From: Kalaharituber pfeilii
Lineage: Eukaryota; Ascomycota; Pezizomycetes; Pezizales; Pezizaceae
Direction: 5' to 3'
Length of the DNA: 64,000 bases
Assembly (NCBI GenBank): GCA_015179045.1
Contig: WHUZ01000012.1
Span: 868,001-932,000, forward strand
The notes under the pieces were generated by a model. The model made no database searches. It was not told where the DNA came from and saw nothing but the letters and a program-made list of their open reading frames with translations. The position numbers were made by a program, and so were the translations under genes. This document shows positions 32,464 through 45,160 of the stretch, one piece after another (the stretch's first letter is position 1; each line of letters opens with the position of its first letter).

Positions 32464-35400
32464 TGTGTTGACGAATGAACAGTGCTGTGTAGAGTGATGG
32501 GCTCCGAAAATGTCTATTAGTGGGAACTAAACTCGAGCGCGATCGTTGGATTGGAAGATGGCTTCCCAGCGTATGTCTTGTGTTTGTCTTGATCGGTTGC
32601 GATGTTCGTGATGTTTGATAGTGTCTTGATGGAGAGCGAGGCCTGCCCCATTTTGTATTCGCATCCGTATCTGTACAAGATGGTAGCATTCTAGAAGACT
32701 TACTATGACACACTCAGTGGTATGGCATAGTGCTATCCATAATCAAGAGGTGATGCCTGATAGTGAGTGATTCTCATCTTGGTGACAATAACCTCCATGA
32801 GCCGTAAGGAACAATCCGAGAGCCTAACTTAACAGTCCATGTAAGCGAAACAATACGAAAACGTTGCTAGCGTGTCCACTTACGGTATAGTATAGCTTCA
32901 TCGTAGAAACATGACGTTAAACACAAGCCCGGGAGGCCGCCGCCGCTCAGGAAGTTTCCGAGCGCCCGGTTTATTGATCCATCGGAACTCCAGGCAGGCC
33001 TGAGGGCCCTGTAATGAGGGTCATGTGGATGCAAGGTACTGCTTGATCGGGCATAGTTAGTCCACGTTTGGGCTGCCACGAGAGGCAGTTGCCATGTTTT
33101 GGAACGTTCATTGTGTGGGCTAAACACGAAACAAGCAACGGGCGTGCAGGGGAGCCCCAGCTGACCCGGACGGGATTTTTCGAGCCTCTGAAGGGGAATT
33201 TGAAGTTGGCTGTGGAGGATTCTCGGCACAAGGTCGGCGAAGGAGGCTTGGCAGTGCAACGGTTGGACTAAGCCACATGGAGCACTTCGTGTGACTGTCC
33301 TACTGAGCAATCGGCGCCTCTCGGGCCGGTGCTGACTTGACGTGAGAGGCCTGAAGGGCGCGCTGGAGAAGAGCGGCAGGGCAACAGGCGTGCACTCTTG
33401 TAGAGGCTGATGGGCCGCGGCTGCAGCGTGTCAGCACGTGGGCCTCAATTCACGATAGGCGTGAGGTGGCAAAACAAAAGCGCCGATATCTTTGGGATGA
33501 ACAAAGAGGCTACAACTTCTCTAGCTCGATCGAATTCGGTCGACTTACTCGTTTCCCATGGCCCTACTGGAGAACGAACATCAGTATGCTTCGGGCCGGC
33601 TGAATTACCTCATGGCTCAGTGGCAGATCCTGAAGTTGCCTGCTCATGACGATGCACCAGTGGGGAATGAGCTCGAATATTCCTTCCTACTTGTCTTCTC
33701 TCAGCAGTTAGCTCAACTTCTCCGCTTTAGCTCAGCAGGCTAAAAAGGTATATCATTATGCTATGATACATCAGAACCAAGACTACTAGGCTGGCCCTCA
33801 TAGCGTTGCAGAGCTGTCTCAAATCGAAGCTTGGTGCACTCACTTGGTCTTGGACTATTCTTGGCCCGTTTCTGAGTCTGAGGCTTTCCCCCTCAATATT
33901 CGTTGTGATTCTCTCTGGCTCTGTGGATGTGATAACAGTTTTAGCATTCTGAATACCTCCGCTGGGTGAAGAACATGTTGCGGTGAAATTTTTCTCTGGT
34001 GATGGGATATGGCCTGCTATTATCAAGCGTAAGGAACGTCTTTCTGGCCGGCGGCCGGCCAACTTCAGGTATTGGCTCATGCCATAATTTTAGTCCAGCG
34101 CGTAGAAAATCGTAGCGGGAAGCAAGTACCTGTTCCTAATTGCGCCCTGAAACCCTGTGCAGACTGAGGTTCATTACCCTTTTGGGTATGTGGGAGGGAG
34201 TGTGGTTGTTGATAAAATGGGCTAAGCGAATACGGGTAGGTGGGTACAAAGCGATAGATGAGCATTTGAATGTTCGCCGTTCAGACATGGTGTTCCCGTT
34301 GGCAGTAAACGTTGGCGCCCTGTGAATCCGAATCGTATCAAACGTCAGATGTTGTTAAGATCTCGTAACTGTAGTCAAAATCAGGTCTTGGCGTAACATT
34401 TCGGCCGCCATCATACGGAGGATTTGGCTGAAAGTGCCGCCAAGACACGGTTTAATGACGCTCACACCTGTGCCGATATCAGCTAGACGAGGTCACAATA
34501 ATCCGTTCTCGTGTCGTTGACATGATGAATTTGGGCCTCCAAATCTGCAGGCGAAGGTTCCCGATTTAGAGAAACACGTGGGCGTTGAAGATCTGCTGTC
34601 TGAGACAATGTCTTTCTCGGCCACGTGCTGAGACTAGCAGAACCCTTCTTCTGCAAATGCCCATCAGTCGAACTGCAGCTGATTGGAGGCGGCGGAGATG
34701 CAAATCTCCCCGTCTTCAGGAGGACTATTCAACAATAAGCACTAGCCAGATTCGAGCGTCGGCCCATTTTGAAATGCTTGGTTTGTCCATCTCAATGCCG
34801 CTGTATGCATACGGAGGCTGTTGCCAAGTCTTCTATCCATTTCCGTCGAGACAATCACGATCATTGCGTGCGTTGGAGATTGTCGCTTTAGGCTCCATAG
34901 TGCAGAGAAGCTCGAGAGCTATGCGCATAGCATACTCTAAGGCCCCAGCTCATGATCACTGCCTGGCGTGGCGACGATGCTCTCGCAGCTACTCACGGTC
35001 AATGCCTGCAAGCCACGAGGCCAAGCTAGCTCCTGTACCGCCGTCCCGAAATTCACACCTCCAAAACATGGAGGTATTCCTCATTTTCCATCTTAAACAC
35101 GGGCACTTTTTTCTTGGCGATAACATCACCACTCTCTATGAACACCTTGTGTACTCGAGTACAGCCCCCACAATCGATACAATCACCAGAATCGGCTACG
35201 CTAGAACTCCACCACTCACCAGTCAGAACCGTGGGCGCTTGTGTAATGTACCATTCTTTGGCCTGCATCTATACTAGTATCCTTCCAGTCGTTCGATATC
35301 CTTACGATAGAAGTGAATACAAATACCCTCAGGCTGCCGACCATTTGTCTGTCTCTTTCCATCATCACCTCACCATTCGGAGTTCCACAGGCCTCTGGAC

Positions 35401-35584
35401 TTGCAATCTCGAGCACACAAGAACTGCAACTCAATTGCCCCATAATTGAGTTGACTAGCTCCTAATTCCTCTGTACATCTATATTGCTCTTCTTTTTTGA
35501 CCCGAGAATCCCGCCCAAGTTCGCCCCAGCCTGACACCAAGCCTATTAACAGAACTTCATTATCAGTCCCAACATAGAATTACA
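32464..35584. other. 3.1-kb stretch without a supported gene
   Basis: Several open frames of 60-230 codons occur on both strands (for example 32867-33310 and 34585-35277). None shows a recognisable domain, and none has convincing splice partners. The last 150 bp form the promoter and leader of the pepsin-like gene. Confidence 0.4.
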
Positions 35585-36820
35585 ATGCAGCTTTCTCGCG
35601 GTCTTACCCGGATAATTGTCCTCCTGAGCCTCGGCGCCAGCCTTGCTGCTGCTGCTCCCGCAGCCCGCCCAGCTGCAATTAACACTCCAGCAGTATACCA
35701 CTGGCCACTCGACTGGAACCCACTCGGCTTTATTGGAAACCATACCATAGGTACTCCACCTCAAGAGGTCTCAACCTTTGTTGACATCACCTGGATTGGG
35801 AACTATTTCCTCACAACAAAGTGCAAGGGCAAGGTCAACAACGTCGAAGAGTGCTTCCTTCCTGATCAAGGCTACTTCAATGAATCCAAGTCCTCCACCT
35901 TCTCGTACCAGCCCCAGTACCCGTCTTTGAACTGGAATCCCAACCACTTCTTCTTCTGGAAGGATCTCTCTGTCGACATAGCCAAGGATGTCGTCGAAGT
36001 GGGCGGTGTCAAGACCGAGACCATCATCCAAGCTGCTGACTTTGCTTTCACTCAGGACTTCCCTTACCCCTTTCATGGTGTCTACGGACTGTCTCCCGTT
36101 CTTCCTGGCGATAACTCTTCCACTACCTCTCCCTTCTACCAAGCCTGGAAGGCGGGTCATTTCGCCTCTGGTCTTTCTGCATTCCACTACTGCTATCCGG
36201 GCAAGAGGAAGGCGACCTGCCAGGGCCATGATGCCATCCAGACATTGGGCGGGTACGACCCAGCTCGTGTCAAGGGCAATATCCGATGGTACGACGTGAT
36301 CCATTTCCCAGAGGTTAACGTCATCGACTTCGAATACCACCCTGCGGTCTATAATTACTGGACCCTTAACCTCACTGGTCTTTCTATCGGTAATGAGAAA
36401 CAAGCTATTAACAAGACTCACGGTGCTGGTGCTGTCTTCGATCACGCTTCTTACGGTCGTGGTGCGCCATTGTCTGAGAATGCCTATGCTAGGCTCATTG
36501 CCATTGCCGGTGCCACTCCCGTCAAGCTCGCTGACCCATGGAGTGTCAACAACGGCAACCAGACCTTCCACTCCATCCCTTGCTGGAAGAAATACCTTCT
36601 TCCCGATCTCAAATACTGGTTCGAGGACGACAAGGAACCATGGATTATTAAGTCCAGGAACTATGTTGACGAGGTTGAGGGCAAGTGTGTCTTGAACGTC
36701 CGAACTCTTGGCTATGGTGACATGATCATTGGAAACTTCGGTGAGACCTTCAACAGAGACAAGTACACTATCCTGGACTTTGAGAACTTGAGGGTTGGGA
36801 TTAGCAATGTGGCTTGGTAA
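35585..36820 (+). CDS. Secreted pepsin-fold (A1) protein with altered active-site triads
   Basis: One exon, 411 residues. A signal peptide is evident (LTRIIVLLSLGASLAAAAPA). The pepsin-like fold is shown by GNHTIGTPPQEVSTFVDITW after the N-terminus, the flap-side region with WKDLSVDIAKD, the VYGLSP motif, and the C-terminal DMIIGNFGETFNRDKYTILD and FENLRVGIS. The two catalytic aspartates are kept at about D67 and D286. However, the DTG/DSG triads read D-I-T and D-H-A. The loss of both glycines and threonines suggests an inactive or unusual protease. Several N-glycosylation sites are present. It could be a non-catalytic secreted binding protein. Expression and function are unknown. Confidence 0.85.
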   Translation: MQLSRGLTRIIVLLSLGASLAAAAPAARPAAINTPAVYHWPLDWNPLGFIGNHTIGTPPQEVSTFVDITWIGNYFLTTKCKGKVNNVEECFLPDQGYFNESKSSTFSYQPQYPSLNWNPNHFFFWKDLSVDIAKDVVEVGGVKTETIIQAADFAFTQDFPYPFHGVYGLSPVLPGDNSSTTSPFYQAWKAGHFASGLSAFHYCYPGKRKATCQGHDAIQTLGGYDPARVKGNIRWYDVIHFPEVNVIDFEYHPAVYNYWTLNLTGLSIGNEKQAINKTHGAGAVFDHASYGRGAPLSENAYARLIAIAGATPVKLADPWSVNNGNQTFHSIPCWKKYLLPDLKYWFEDDKEPWIIKSRNYVDEVEGKCVLNVRTLGYGDMIIGNFGETFNRDKYTILDFENLRVGISNVAW

Positions 36821-37207
36821 ACAAGTTTTAAGTGGAAAGGGTAGGAGGCTTTCGTGGGGTCAATATAGACCGTGTATTATTCTTTGTTTTCCTTTTGCCT
36901 TTTTTTTCTCTTCTCTTTTTTTTCCCTCAGTACTCACACACCGTATATGCTGCATTTTGTATAGACTTCCGGAGGGATATACCTGAACTGGAACCATTGT
37001 ATATTATTGAGTTTTCTTTATGAAGAATAATATAAGTTGGAAAAGGGAGCCTCGGAGGTTCCGGGGAAATTTCTCGATATTAGGTTGTCTGAAATGTGAT
37101 TAAAATCTGCGCTTTCGTTCCTGGAGGAGGCGGCCTTCCCGTACATTTGCAGACTTGCTCATAGAGTTCCGAAGTCACTTAGTCGGCGTTAGGTTATGAG
37201 ACAAGTT
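36821..37207. other. 3' flank of the pepsin-like gene
   Basis: T-rich downstream sequence, probably the 3' untranslated region. No coding support. Confidence 0.5.
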
Positions 37208-37593
37208 CCTTGCTATACCGGATCTGATATCCGGCCTTTTTCGTCCGGTATAGCAAGGTTTCCGTTATAGAATAAAATGCTTAACAGAATAGAATAGGGA
37301 TGGGCAGTAAAAATAATGTAATTGGGAAGTGGATCGACAACGACAGCCTAATTTAATTGTGTAATGTTAAGTTTAGTAAACATCTGCAAGGTGAATGCAA
37401 TGTGGGGTAGCCAAGATTGGACGTAGCAGTGTTACTGTATCCGGGATAGCAGATATTATTTGTATACAGGGTGGTAAGTGCCTGGCAATTCCTGTCCAGT
37501 CCAGTATTCTTAGTGCGTCCGGTATAGCAAGAGGGTTTTGTACGGGAGCGGGATGTAGCAACCTGAGAGCATCCGGTATAGCAAGGGAAAACT
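37208..37593. mobile_element. MITE-like element with repeated TCCGGTATAGCAAG motifs
   Basis: CCTTGCTATACCGGA at 37208-37222 faces its perfect reverse complement TCCGGTATAGCAAGG at 37244-37258. Two more forward copies occur near 37517 and 37571, and a degenerate one near 37440. The right end reads TCCGGTATAGCAAGGGAAAACTG followed by TA. In reverse complement this starts CAGTTTTCCCTTGC, the form of a pogo/Tc1-type terminal repeat. The left end (ACAAGTTCCTTGCTATACC) is a close but shortened match. No transposase is present. The family name is inferred. Confidence 0.55.
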
Positions 37594-37938
37594 GTATTTA
37601 CTCACGTCCTAGTGCTCAGCAAAACTACTCCCTGTTCACGATGGAAATGTACCTGGTAAAATGTGTTTTGATTTTCCCATAAATCCTCAGTAAGGTACCC
37701 AATTAGGACCAACGCTTGGATTAGTAAATTCATGCTGGCCACAATAGTACGTATGTAACTTCGTAACATTATTCACATTCTTTTCCGATAATTTAGCACG
37801 AAAAAACCCAAATGCATTTTTATCAATCCCACTATTGATAAGGAAACATGACTGCATTGCCAATCACTCCAGCAAAAAACAAAAATATAAATTTCCGGCC
37901 CATGTGGAAAGAAAGGAAGGAAAGTTAGAGTAAATTGT

Positions 37939-38641
37939 TTAGGCAACAAGCGCAGACGCAGTCGCAGATTCACTATAACTATATAAGTTTTGTTCTAAAC
38001 AAATGAATGGGGTGTCACATACTATTTCCAAGTTGGCGGGAGGACACCAACAGTCTTGTAGTATCGGCTGAGGCGGTGGATCCTAGACTCAATGAGGATC
38101 AGGCGGAACTTGGAATCCTTGTCTTTGCGATTGCGTTCGAGGTGTTTTCGGACGGAGACGGCCTTCTTGATTAACATGTAGAGATCCTCGGGAATCTCAG
38201 GTGCAAGGCCTGTTATTGTAAAATAGCATCACTCTGTCAGTCCGAGACCAACCAGAGGCAGCACCGAATGCTTCAAGTGATCGATTGTACCATACCATGG
38301 GACTTCAAGATGCGGAGGATTTTGTTTCCTGTTTCAAGTTAGCATACACTTTGCAGACCTTGCTAGAAGATTTCACTAACCGGTCACGACCTTGACCTGA
38401 GCAATACCATGTTGGTCACGGAGAGTAACACCAATTTGTGATGGGGTAGAACCCTTACGAGCAAGCTTGCAAATTTGCTCAACGACTTGCTCAGGAGTGG
38501 TCTTGGACCATGATGGGGGCTGGCGACTGTAAGGGATTGCAGAGCCAGATATACCCTTTCCGTTGGAATGCTATTGTTGAAATGATGTTAGATTTCGCAG
38601 CATGGAATTTATTTCGAGGCAAAACCCACAAGACGACCCAT
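37939..38641 (-). CDS. RPS13: 40S ribosomal protein uS15 (Rps13)
   Basis: This cytosolic small-subunit protein is encoded in five small exons: 38641-38630, 38570-38381, 38328-38296, 38209-38023 and 37972-37939. They join to exactly 151 residues, the same length as the yeast protein. The first exon is only 12 bases (MGRL). The product reads [20 protein letters not shown], then [60 protein letters not shown] and ends [11 protein letters not shown]. All introns are GT-AG and phases agree at each junction. An intron-rich structure is usual for ribosomal protein genes in filamentous fungi. No single exon is longer than 190 bp, so frame-based scans miss the gene. Confidence 0.96.
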
Positions 38642-41366
38642 TTTGCTCTTCCGGCGGTGTTTGCGATAGGAGGTGTAGAGATTGTCGTGATAGACAAGGC
38701 GTGGTTCTCTATTGTCCTTGTTAGACTAGAATTCGTGAACTGTGTGGTAGAGGTTATGTCTTGGCATGCGATTGTCATTTGTGTGGAGTAGGGCTTTGCC
38801 CTCTGGTCTTGACCCATGACCTTGAAGAACCAATCCTCCGTAGCAGCCAGGTACTAGAAGTTCTCAAGTTGATCATGTATTGCAGCGGACTTGCATTCTC
38901 CAGTCTCATACTAGTATCTCAGCAATTGCTTACCTTCCAATTCAAATTGCTTCATCCTCCTATATCTCTCATATTATTCCAATTCGAGGACTCTCGCTGG
39001 GATTGTGAGAATGAGCCATCATTCGCTGCATTCTGGATAACTGGCATTTGGAGAGTCTCTTAAGAGATTCTATATTTATTGCTTACACATCGATGATAAT
39101 TATCTTTATATAAAGGGCAGACACTCAGATATAACAACATCTACTGCGATGCTACTTGAGGACGCGGTATCCAAGATTCAATTTAAAAACGATACCATTG
39201 GAACGATATAGAGCACAATGACAATCTTCTGGTGCATCTTTAGACCGCTTATATTCATTCGTATGACGGCGCCGACGAGCCTGACTCCTGGTAGTTCCTC
39301 GTTCTACTCAGTTCCCAGCAATCTTCATTGCACACGAAAAGGCATCATGCAAAATCAACGAGAGGAATTGTCTACCTACTAGTTGACGACTCCTACAGCA
39401 CTGACCATCCCCGAGACTCTTGTTTGGTACCTGCCCAGAAGATGGTACGCAAATCATAACCGATATTATAGGGTGAGAGAGCAATTTGAACTTACGGACG
39501 TGGTAACGTGGATGATAGTAGAAGACCATTAAAAATTTCTCACTAATTTTTGTGAGTAACCTTATACACTCAAACTTCAACTCCCTCTTCCATGATGAGC
39601 CAACACATTTGTTTTATTTTTCTGGTACCTCTTTATCGAGTCGATTCTGGTAATAGCCAGATGAGATTATGATAGAACTGGACTTCTGAACTAGGACCTT
39701 CGTTCTCGCTCAATCTTGATTCGTTTATGCTGCTTGAAACGTCGTACTGACTCAGGGAAACATAAGGAGAATGAATGCAGAACCAACAATAACAATAAAA
39801 TCGAATCAGGTGGTACTCATTTTTTGTTCATGGCCATTGAGCCTCTCCTGTTGTTGCACTATATTATCGAAAGAAAGGTGTCTTTATATGTAACTACCGA
39901 GCTAAAAATCACTTAACGCACATTACCACCCTGGATCACCACATTTTGCTTCACAGCAAAATCGCCTAGAGACGAGGCTAATAGTCACTATATACCTGAA
40001 GCTACTATCGCTAGGGCATCTGCTAATATATATCATATATACATTCATAAGTACCGGCCATCCCCCACGTCTTACTTGCTTTTCGCCCTCTTATCCCGCT
40101 CTGCGCACTCCCTTTGTACCTACTCGCACCCACTTGTCAGAAATTTGTCCGGTGCAATGGAAAGAGTGGCAGAAGTGCTGGTATTATGACTCACTTTCCG
40201 GCTTGTGGCAGGGCGATCCTTCATCACACAAGCTATATCGTCCAATCCGCCTCCATTCTCTTCAATTCTTCGCTTTGCACTGCAGCATCTGTGGAAGCTG
40301 CACAGATTCTTCTTCAAATGGGCTTCCATAGTTTATGACAGCTGATCGTATCTCCACATACCCCTCCTCCACCCCACACCCCGCACTGCACCATGCCTAC
40401 AGGCGACCAAATCGCCTTCCTTGGCACTAATCCCGCCTGCCTTCCTACCTCCGCCCTCGATAACACCTCCGCTGCCCTCACAAACTACAACAACATTGGT
40501 CTAGACTAGTCGAACTCTCGCACCGAAGTGCTTTAAACAGCTCCTCAGTGCTCCCGATGACGACAGCTAGATTGTCTGTTCATGCAAGGTAGTGGCACCA
40601 TCAAATTCAACTCCATCGTCTACAATTATGAGCGCTATTGGGTCGAGAAGCGACTACAGAAATAGGAAAGTGCAGACGGACCTGCCGAAACTGAAATGCG
40701 AAACACTTAAATGTGAATGAAGCTCCAAAACATCCAAGGGGATAGAGAGGTTGTTGGGAGAGGGATATGTCTCGATTGTAACAGGTGGGAAGAAAAGCAT
40801 TGAGGGAAATGGGGAATGACTCCGGATGAGAGGATGTGGAAGCTGGTGTAGAGCGAGAATTCGGCGTTTACATATTTTTGTAATAATGAGACTGGATTTC
40901 CGTGTTCCCGGAGGTCTTGAAGGAGAGGAGGAGAGGCTAATTATATATACGTATCAATTAAATTTGAGCTTGTGCCAAGACAGCTATTGGCTTGCGCGAT
41001 GCTTGATCATGTAGTCCTATTTACAACCGCAGCTACAGCGAACGCTTTTATTACTAAAATAGAATGAAAACATTGAGTGGAATTATACAGGAGCTGTGCC
41101 CTTTAGCTAGCATTAAAAAAGGTTTTTTTTCTCAACCATGGTAGGTTACCATCAACATTTGATAGAGCCCAGTAGCTTGTCAAGCATTGCCAGGCTAGAC
41201 TTACATTATACCCGTAAAGTGCAAGGGTGGAAACAACCGCGTCTCCCAGGAAATCCACTTTGCACCATTATCCCACAGTATATAGTGTGGCGCCTCCCGC
41301 CCACTCTCGGCTCGAAATACAAAGACTAATCGGCTTCATCAGTCCTGCACCACTACGTAGTGCTTG
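38642..41366. other. 2.7-kb intergenic region, no supported gene
   Basis: The right part is the RAD4 promoter. A short frame at 40393-40509 (MPTGDQIAFLGTN and onward) has gene-like codon use but ends after 38 codons, and no continuation could be found. Other open frames have no recognisable domain. Confidence 0.4.
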
Positions 41367-44346
41367 ATGTCAGGTAGTCGCTCTGGGACGGGTCAGGGCT
41401 CGACTTGTAATGGAGGCGGTAGTGGCCTGGGCAGGCGACGGGCTGAGGACCCGCAGATCCCCGATGTTTACCAGGAGATGCTTAGGGACTCTGGCGTTCC
41501 GGCCATCGCAACAAGGCAAAGGAAGAGGCGGAAACTTGGGGGTCTGGATGAAGAGAGTTTCATAGACACCGCCTGGCCGAGTGCAGCTGGGTCCTCGAAC
41601 CAAGCAAAAACAAGCCTCATTACACCAGCTGTAAACCAACTTCAGATGAACCAAAGTCCGGAGAAGGTGGAGCGTCCAACGTTCATACCCCCAGAGACCG
41701 TTAATGATTGTGACAGCGAGGATGATGATGACGGTGATGAAGACATTGACTGGGAAGATGTTGATCTGGGGGTCTCAACAGAAGGTCTGATGCAGTAGAT
41801 CCTGACTTTGAAAGCCCCCGACGTTAACTTACAGACTTAGTGAATTTCTCATTGGACCGGAAACCATCTGAGCCTGAGACATTAGAACTTGTCCTCAATG
41901 ATTTGAAGGAACAGAAGAAAGCTTTCTCTGAAAGGAGAAAAATTACTGCTGTTGATAGAAAGATCCGCCTTGAAGCCCACAAACTACATCTACTGTGCCT
42001 TATTGCCCATGTATATCGGAGGAACAAATGGTGTAATAATCAGGCCGTCCAGGTAAACCACCCTTGGTCTGATTTCAGAGCTTAGAGCTGATCCCAATCA
42101 GGAAAATTTGCGGGGGAAGAGTCTCTTTGACGCTGAGATCATTGCCAATTTGGACCCGAAGCCCCATCTGCATCAACTGGAACGGAATACAAGATTTCTC
42201 AAGGGCCTTGGCGAGGCAGTGAAGATATGGAGGAAGAAGTTCCAAATCACTTGCCCAGGGCTTTCCCAGCCTTATTGGTACCGTCTTGAAACATTGAAGA
42301 GAGTACGACTTCAAATACATAGCCCTTGAATATTGTCATTGACTATCCGTAGATTATGCCCAAAGAGGGCGATCCCCCTGTCACAAAAGCCGACTTCATT
42401 GAAGCTTCCAAAACTCTCAAAGGCTCCCGCGACCTTGGTGCACAGATCTTTTGTTCTCTACTCCGCTCAGTAGGTGTAACTACACGTTTAATATGCTCTC
42501 TACAGCCTTTACCATTCTCCTTCGCTTCGAAAGGGCCTCCGCCAAGTTTATCGAGTATGGCGACAAGGGATGAGGAATATGGAAGTACTCCGACGCCTAC
42601 TCCTTCATCAGGGAGCCACACGCCCGTATCGACTTCACCGGCTCCCCCAAAGTCGTTATCGCGGATTAGGCGTCCAGGATTTAGATCGAGGGTGTCGAGT
42701 TCGTCGTGGGTGCCAATGTCGCCTTTATCAGGTAGTGGTTCAAATGAACATGAACTTAGTTGAGGGTACGGCTGATGGCAACCATAGGACAAGCTCCAAT
42801 TGCTGAATCTTCGTATCCAATTTACTGGGTTGAGGCTTGGAACGTCGCAACCCAGAAATGGATCTCGGTTGACTCGCTGGTGACGGGGACGGTAGGGATG
42901 TATAGCAAGATTGAGCCGCCACAGTCGGACCCTGAGAATTCGATGACTTATGTTGTTGCGTTTGAAACAGGTTGCCATTACCTCCATTGCCATTTCTTAT
43001 CTTACATCTCATTATATTGATCGATTTGTACAGATGGACACCTCAAAGATGTAACCCGCCGGTACGCTAAACAGTACAACGCCAAAACCCGGAAATTTCG
43101 AGTAGGCTCGACGAAGGGGGGCGAACAATGGTGGAATAAAGTGATATCTATCTATCACCGTGGATGGGAACTGGTATGAGTTCAGCATCCGGCTTAGTAC
43201 ATTGAGTATTTTACATCCAATAGCCTAACTGACGTAAACAGGATAGAGACCAAGTTGAGGACTCCGAGTTAGCAAGCAGAGAACTCGTGGAGGGGATCCC
43301 GACTAATATCCAGGACTTCAGAGATCATCCTTTGTAGGCCCCTACCCGTGATCTCCTTGCTGGTTACCTAACTGACATTACCCTAAACTCAGATTCGCTC
43401 TCAAGCGCCACCTCCGCCGCAACCAGGTCATCCACCCTGAACGAAACGTCGGCACTGTCTCCACCGGCGCCGGCAAAAAGCAGACTACCGAAACCGTGTA
43501 CCGACGACAGGACGTTAAGATCGTCCGGTCTCCCATGCAGTGGTATCGGCTTGGGAGAGAAATCAAGGCAGGCGAACAGCCACTCAAGCACGTTGATGCA
43601 AGGAAGAAGAGGAATAGGGGAAGGGGATATAGGGATTGGGACCATGACGATTGCGGGAGTGGAGAAGCGGAAGGGGATGGGGAGGAGGATGCAGGGGAAA
43701 CGGGTATGTATGCGGAATTCCAGACGGAGCTGTACATTCCACCGCCAGTAGTTGGGGGGATGGTTCCGAAGAATAGTTTTGGGAACATAGATGTGTATGT
43801 GGAGAGTATGGTACCGAAGGGTGGAGTACACATACCTCGTAAGTTTTCTGTTTAATATCTTCCTCCCGGATGATGTGGGAATGGGTTGTTGATGTAATCT
43901 GGTTATTGGGAAAACAGTTAAAGAAGCTGCGAAAGCTGCCAAAATTTTAGGAATCGATTATGCAGACGCCGTCGTACGTATTCCTCTTCATCTTCCTTTC
44001 AATTTCCCACTCCCAAAGTCCCGCTATTCCCCTTCCAACTCCACTGACTCTCTAGACCTCCTTTGAACACCGCCCCCCCGCCCCCCCAACACCAACCCTG
44101 GCCGGCGTGGTCATAGCGACAGAATATAAGGACGCACTTTTAGTTGTTATCGACGCAATTGTCGCTGAACAAGAAGAGCAGCAGGCGGAAAAGAAGAGGA
44201 TAGAGGCACTGAAATTGTGGAGGAAATTCTTGGTATGGATGAGAGTGGTGAGGAGGTTGGAGGAGGAGTACGGGGAGGTGAAAGAAAGCGAAGGGGGACA
44301 AGGAGATAATAATGGGGAGGGGGTAAAGGGGGATGGGGGTGGGTAA
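41367..44346 (+). CDS. RAD4: DNA repair protein Rad4 / XPC
   Basis: Rad4 recognises helix-distorting lesions and starts nucleotide-excision repair. Ten exons: 41367-41784, 41835-42052, 42081-42302, 42353-42731, 42788-42970, 43034-43173, 43242-43333, 43393-43838, 43918-43973 and 44056-44346 (814 residues). The transglutaminase-like domain includes KGSRDLGAQIFCSLLRSVGV and YPIYWVEAWNVATQKWISVD. The beta-hairpin domains include NIQDFRDHPLFALKRHLRRN, VKIVRSPMQWYRLGREIKAG and KAAKILGIDYADAVTSFE. Exon 1's donor (GAAG|GTCTGA) and exon 3's acceptor (CAGAG|CTTAGA) are weak but are the ones that keep frame. The frame stops at 44346; a downstream frame probably belongs to the same protein. Confidence 0.92.
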
Positions 44347-44864
44347 AGGAGAAGTTGGACGAGATGGGAATGAAAGGAGGGAAGGAGAAACGGAAGGGGA
44401 AGAAGAAAGAGAAAATGGTGGTGGAGCGGGAGGTGGTAGAAGTGGGAATGGAGGGGGGATTTTCAAAGGAGCAGGAGGAGGAGGGAGGATACGTGAGAGA
44501 GGAGGAGGCTGCGATGGCGAGGGAAAGGGTGCAGCTGCAGCCAATGTCGTTGAGGTCGTGGACCACTATGGTGGAGAGCGAGGAGGGAGAAGAGAGAGGG
44601 GGAGTTTTGCGCGAGGGTGATGAGGGGTATGATGACGATGGTATGGAAGGGGGGTTCATTCCGGAGAATGAGGATATGGGAGAGGGTGGGTTTATACATG
44701 ACGACGGTGGCCGCGACAAAAATGAACGAAAAGGGAAAGGTATGTATATTGAGGGTAAGGGTAAGAGTAAGAGTAATGGGAATACGAAAGAAGAGGATGA
44801 GGAAGAGGAGATGTTGTCGGAAGACCCAGAGGACGCGGAGAATGAGGAGCTGGATTGGTTTTGA
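44347..44864 (+). other. Probable RAD4 C-terminal extension, one base out of frame
   Basis: After the RAD4 stop at 44346, an open charged frame runs to 44864. It has GGF repeats (GMEGGFSKE, GMEGGFIPENEDMGEGGFIH) and the acidic end ENEELDWF, as at Rad4 C-termini. It is in the frame that would continue RAD4 if one G were missing from the G-rich run at about 44325-44341. Continuation is an inference. Confidence 0.55.
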
Positions 44865-45160
44865 TTGTGCTTATGGACATACGTTGGATTCGGGAAATTT
44901 GTTGTTTTTTCCTTGTCTGAAATATTTAATAGCTGCATGGCGTAACTTTTGTGTTTTTGTTGAAACGGGAATGGACTTTTAAAAGAGGGTAGTTGTTTCC
45001 CTTAAGTTGTATAACAATATAAAGTGATTTAAGTAGTAACTACCAAATAGAACCATGCAACTAAAATTCTTGAACGCCAAAGAAGAAAAACCATACAGTA
45101 AATAAAGTAGCACATAAAATTGGGGGAATACAAAAAAACGAAAAATACACCACTTATCTG
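44865..45160. other. Convergent intergenic region between RAD4 and BUD22
   Basis: AT-rich 3' flanks with no coding support. Confidence 0.6.

Noticed and set aside
34585..35277. 230-codon reading frame
   Set aside because: Compositionally odd, no recognisable domain or conserved motif, and overlapped by other frames of similar length.
40393..40509. Gene-like start MPTGDQIAFLGTN
   Set aside because: Stops after 38 codons, and no continuing exon could be found in the following 300 bp.
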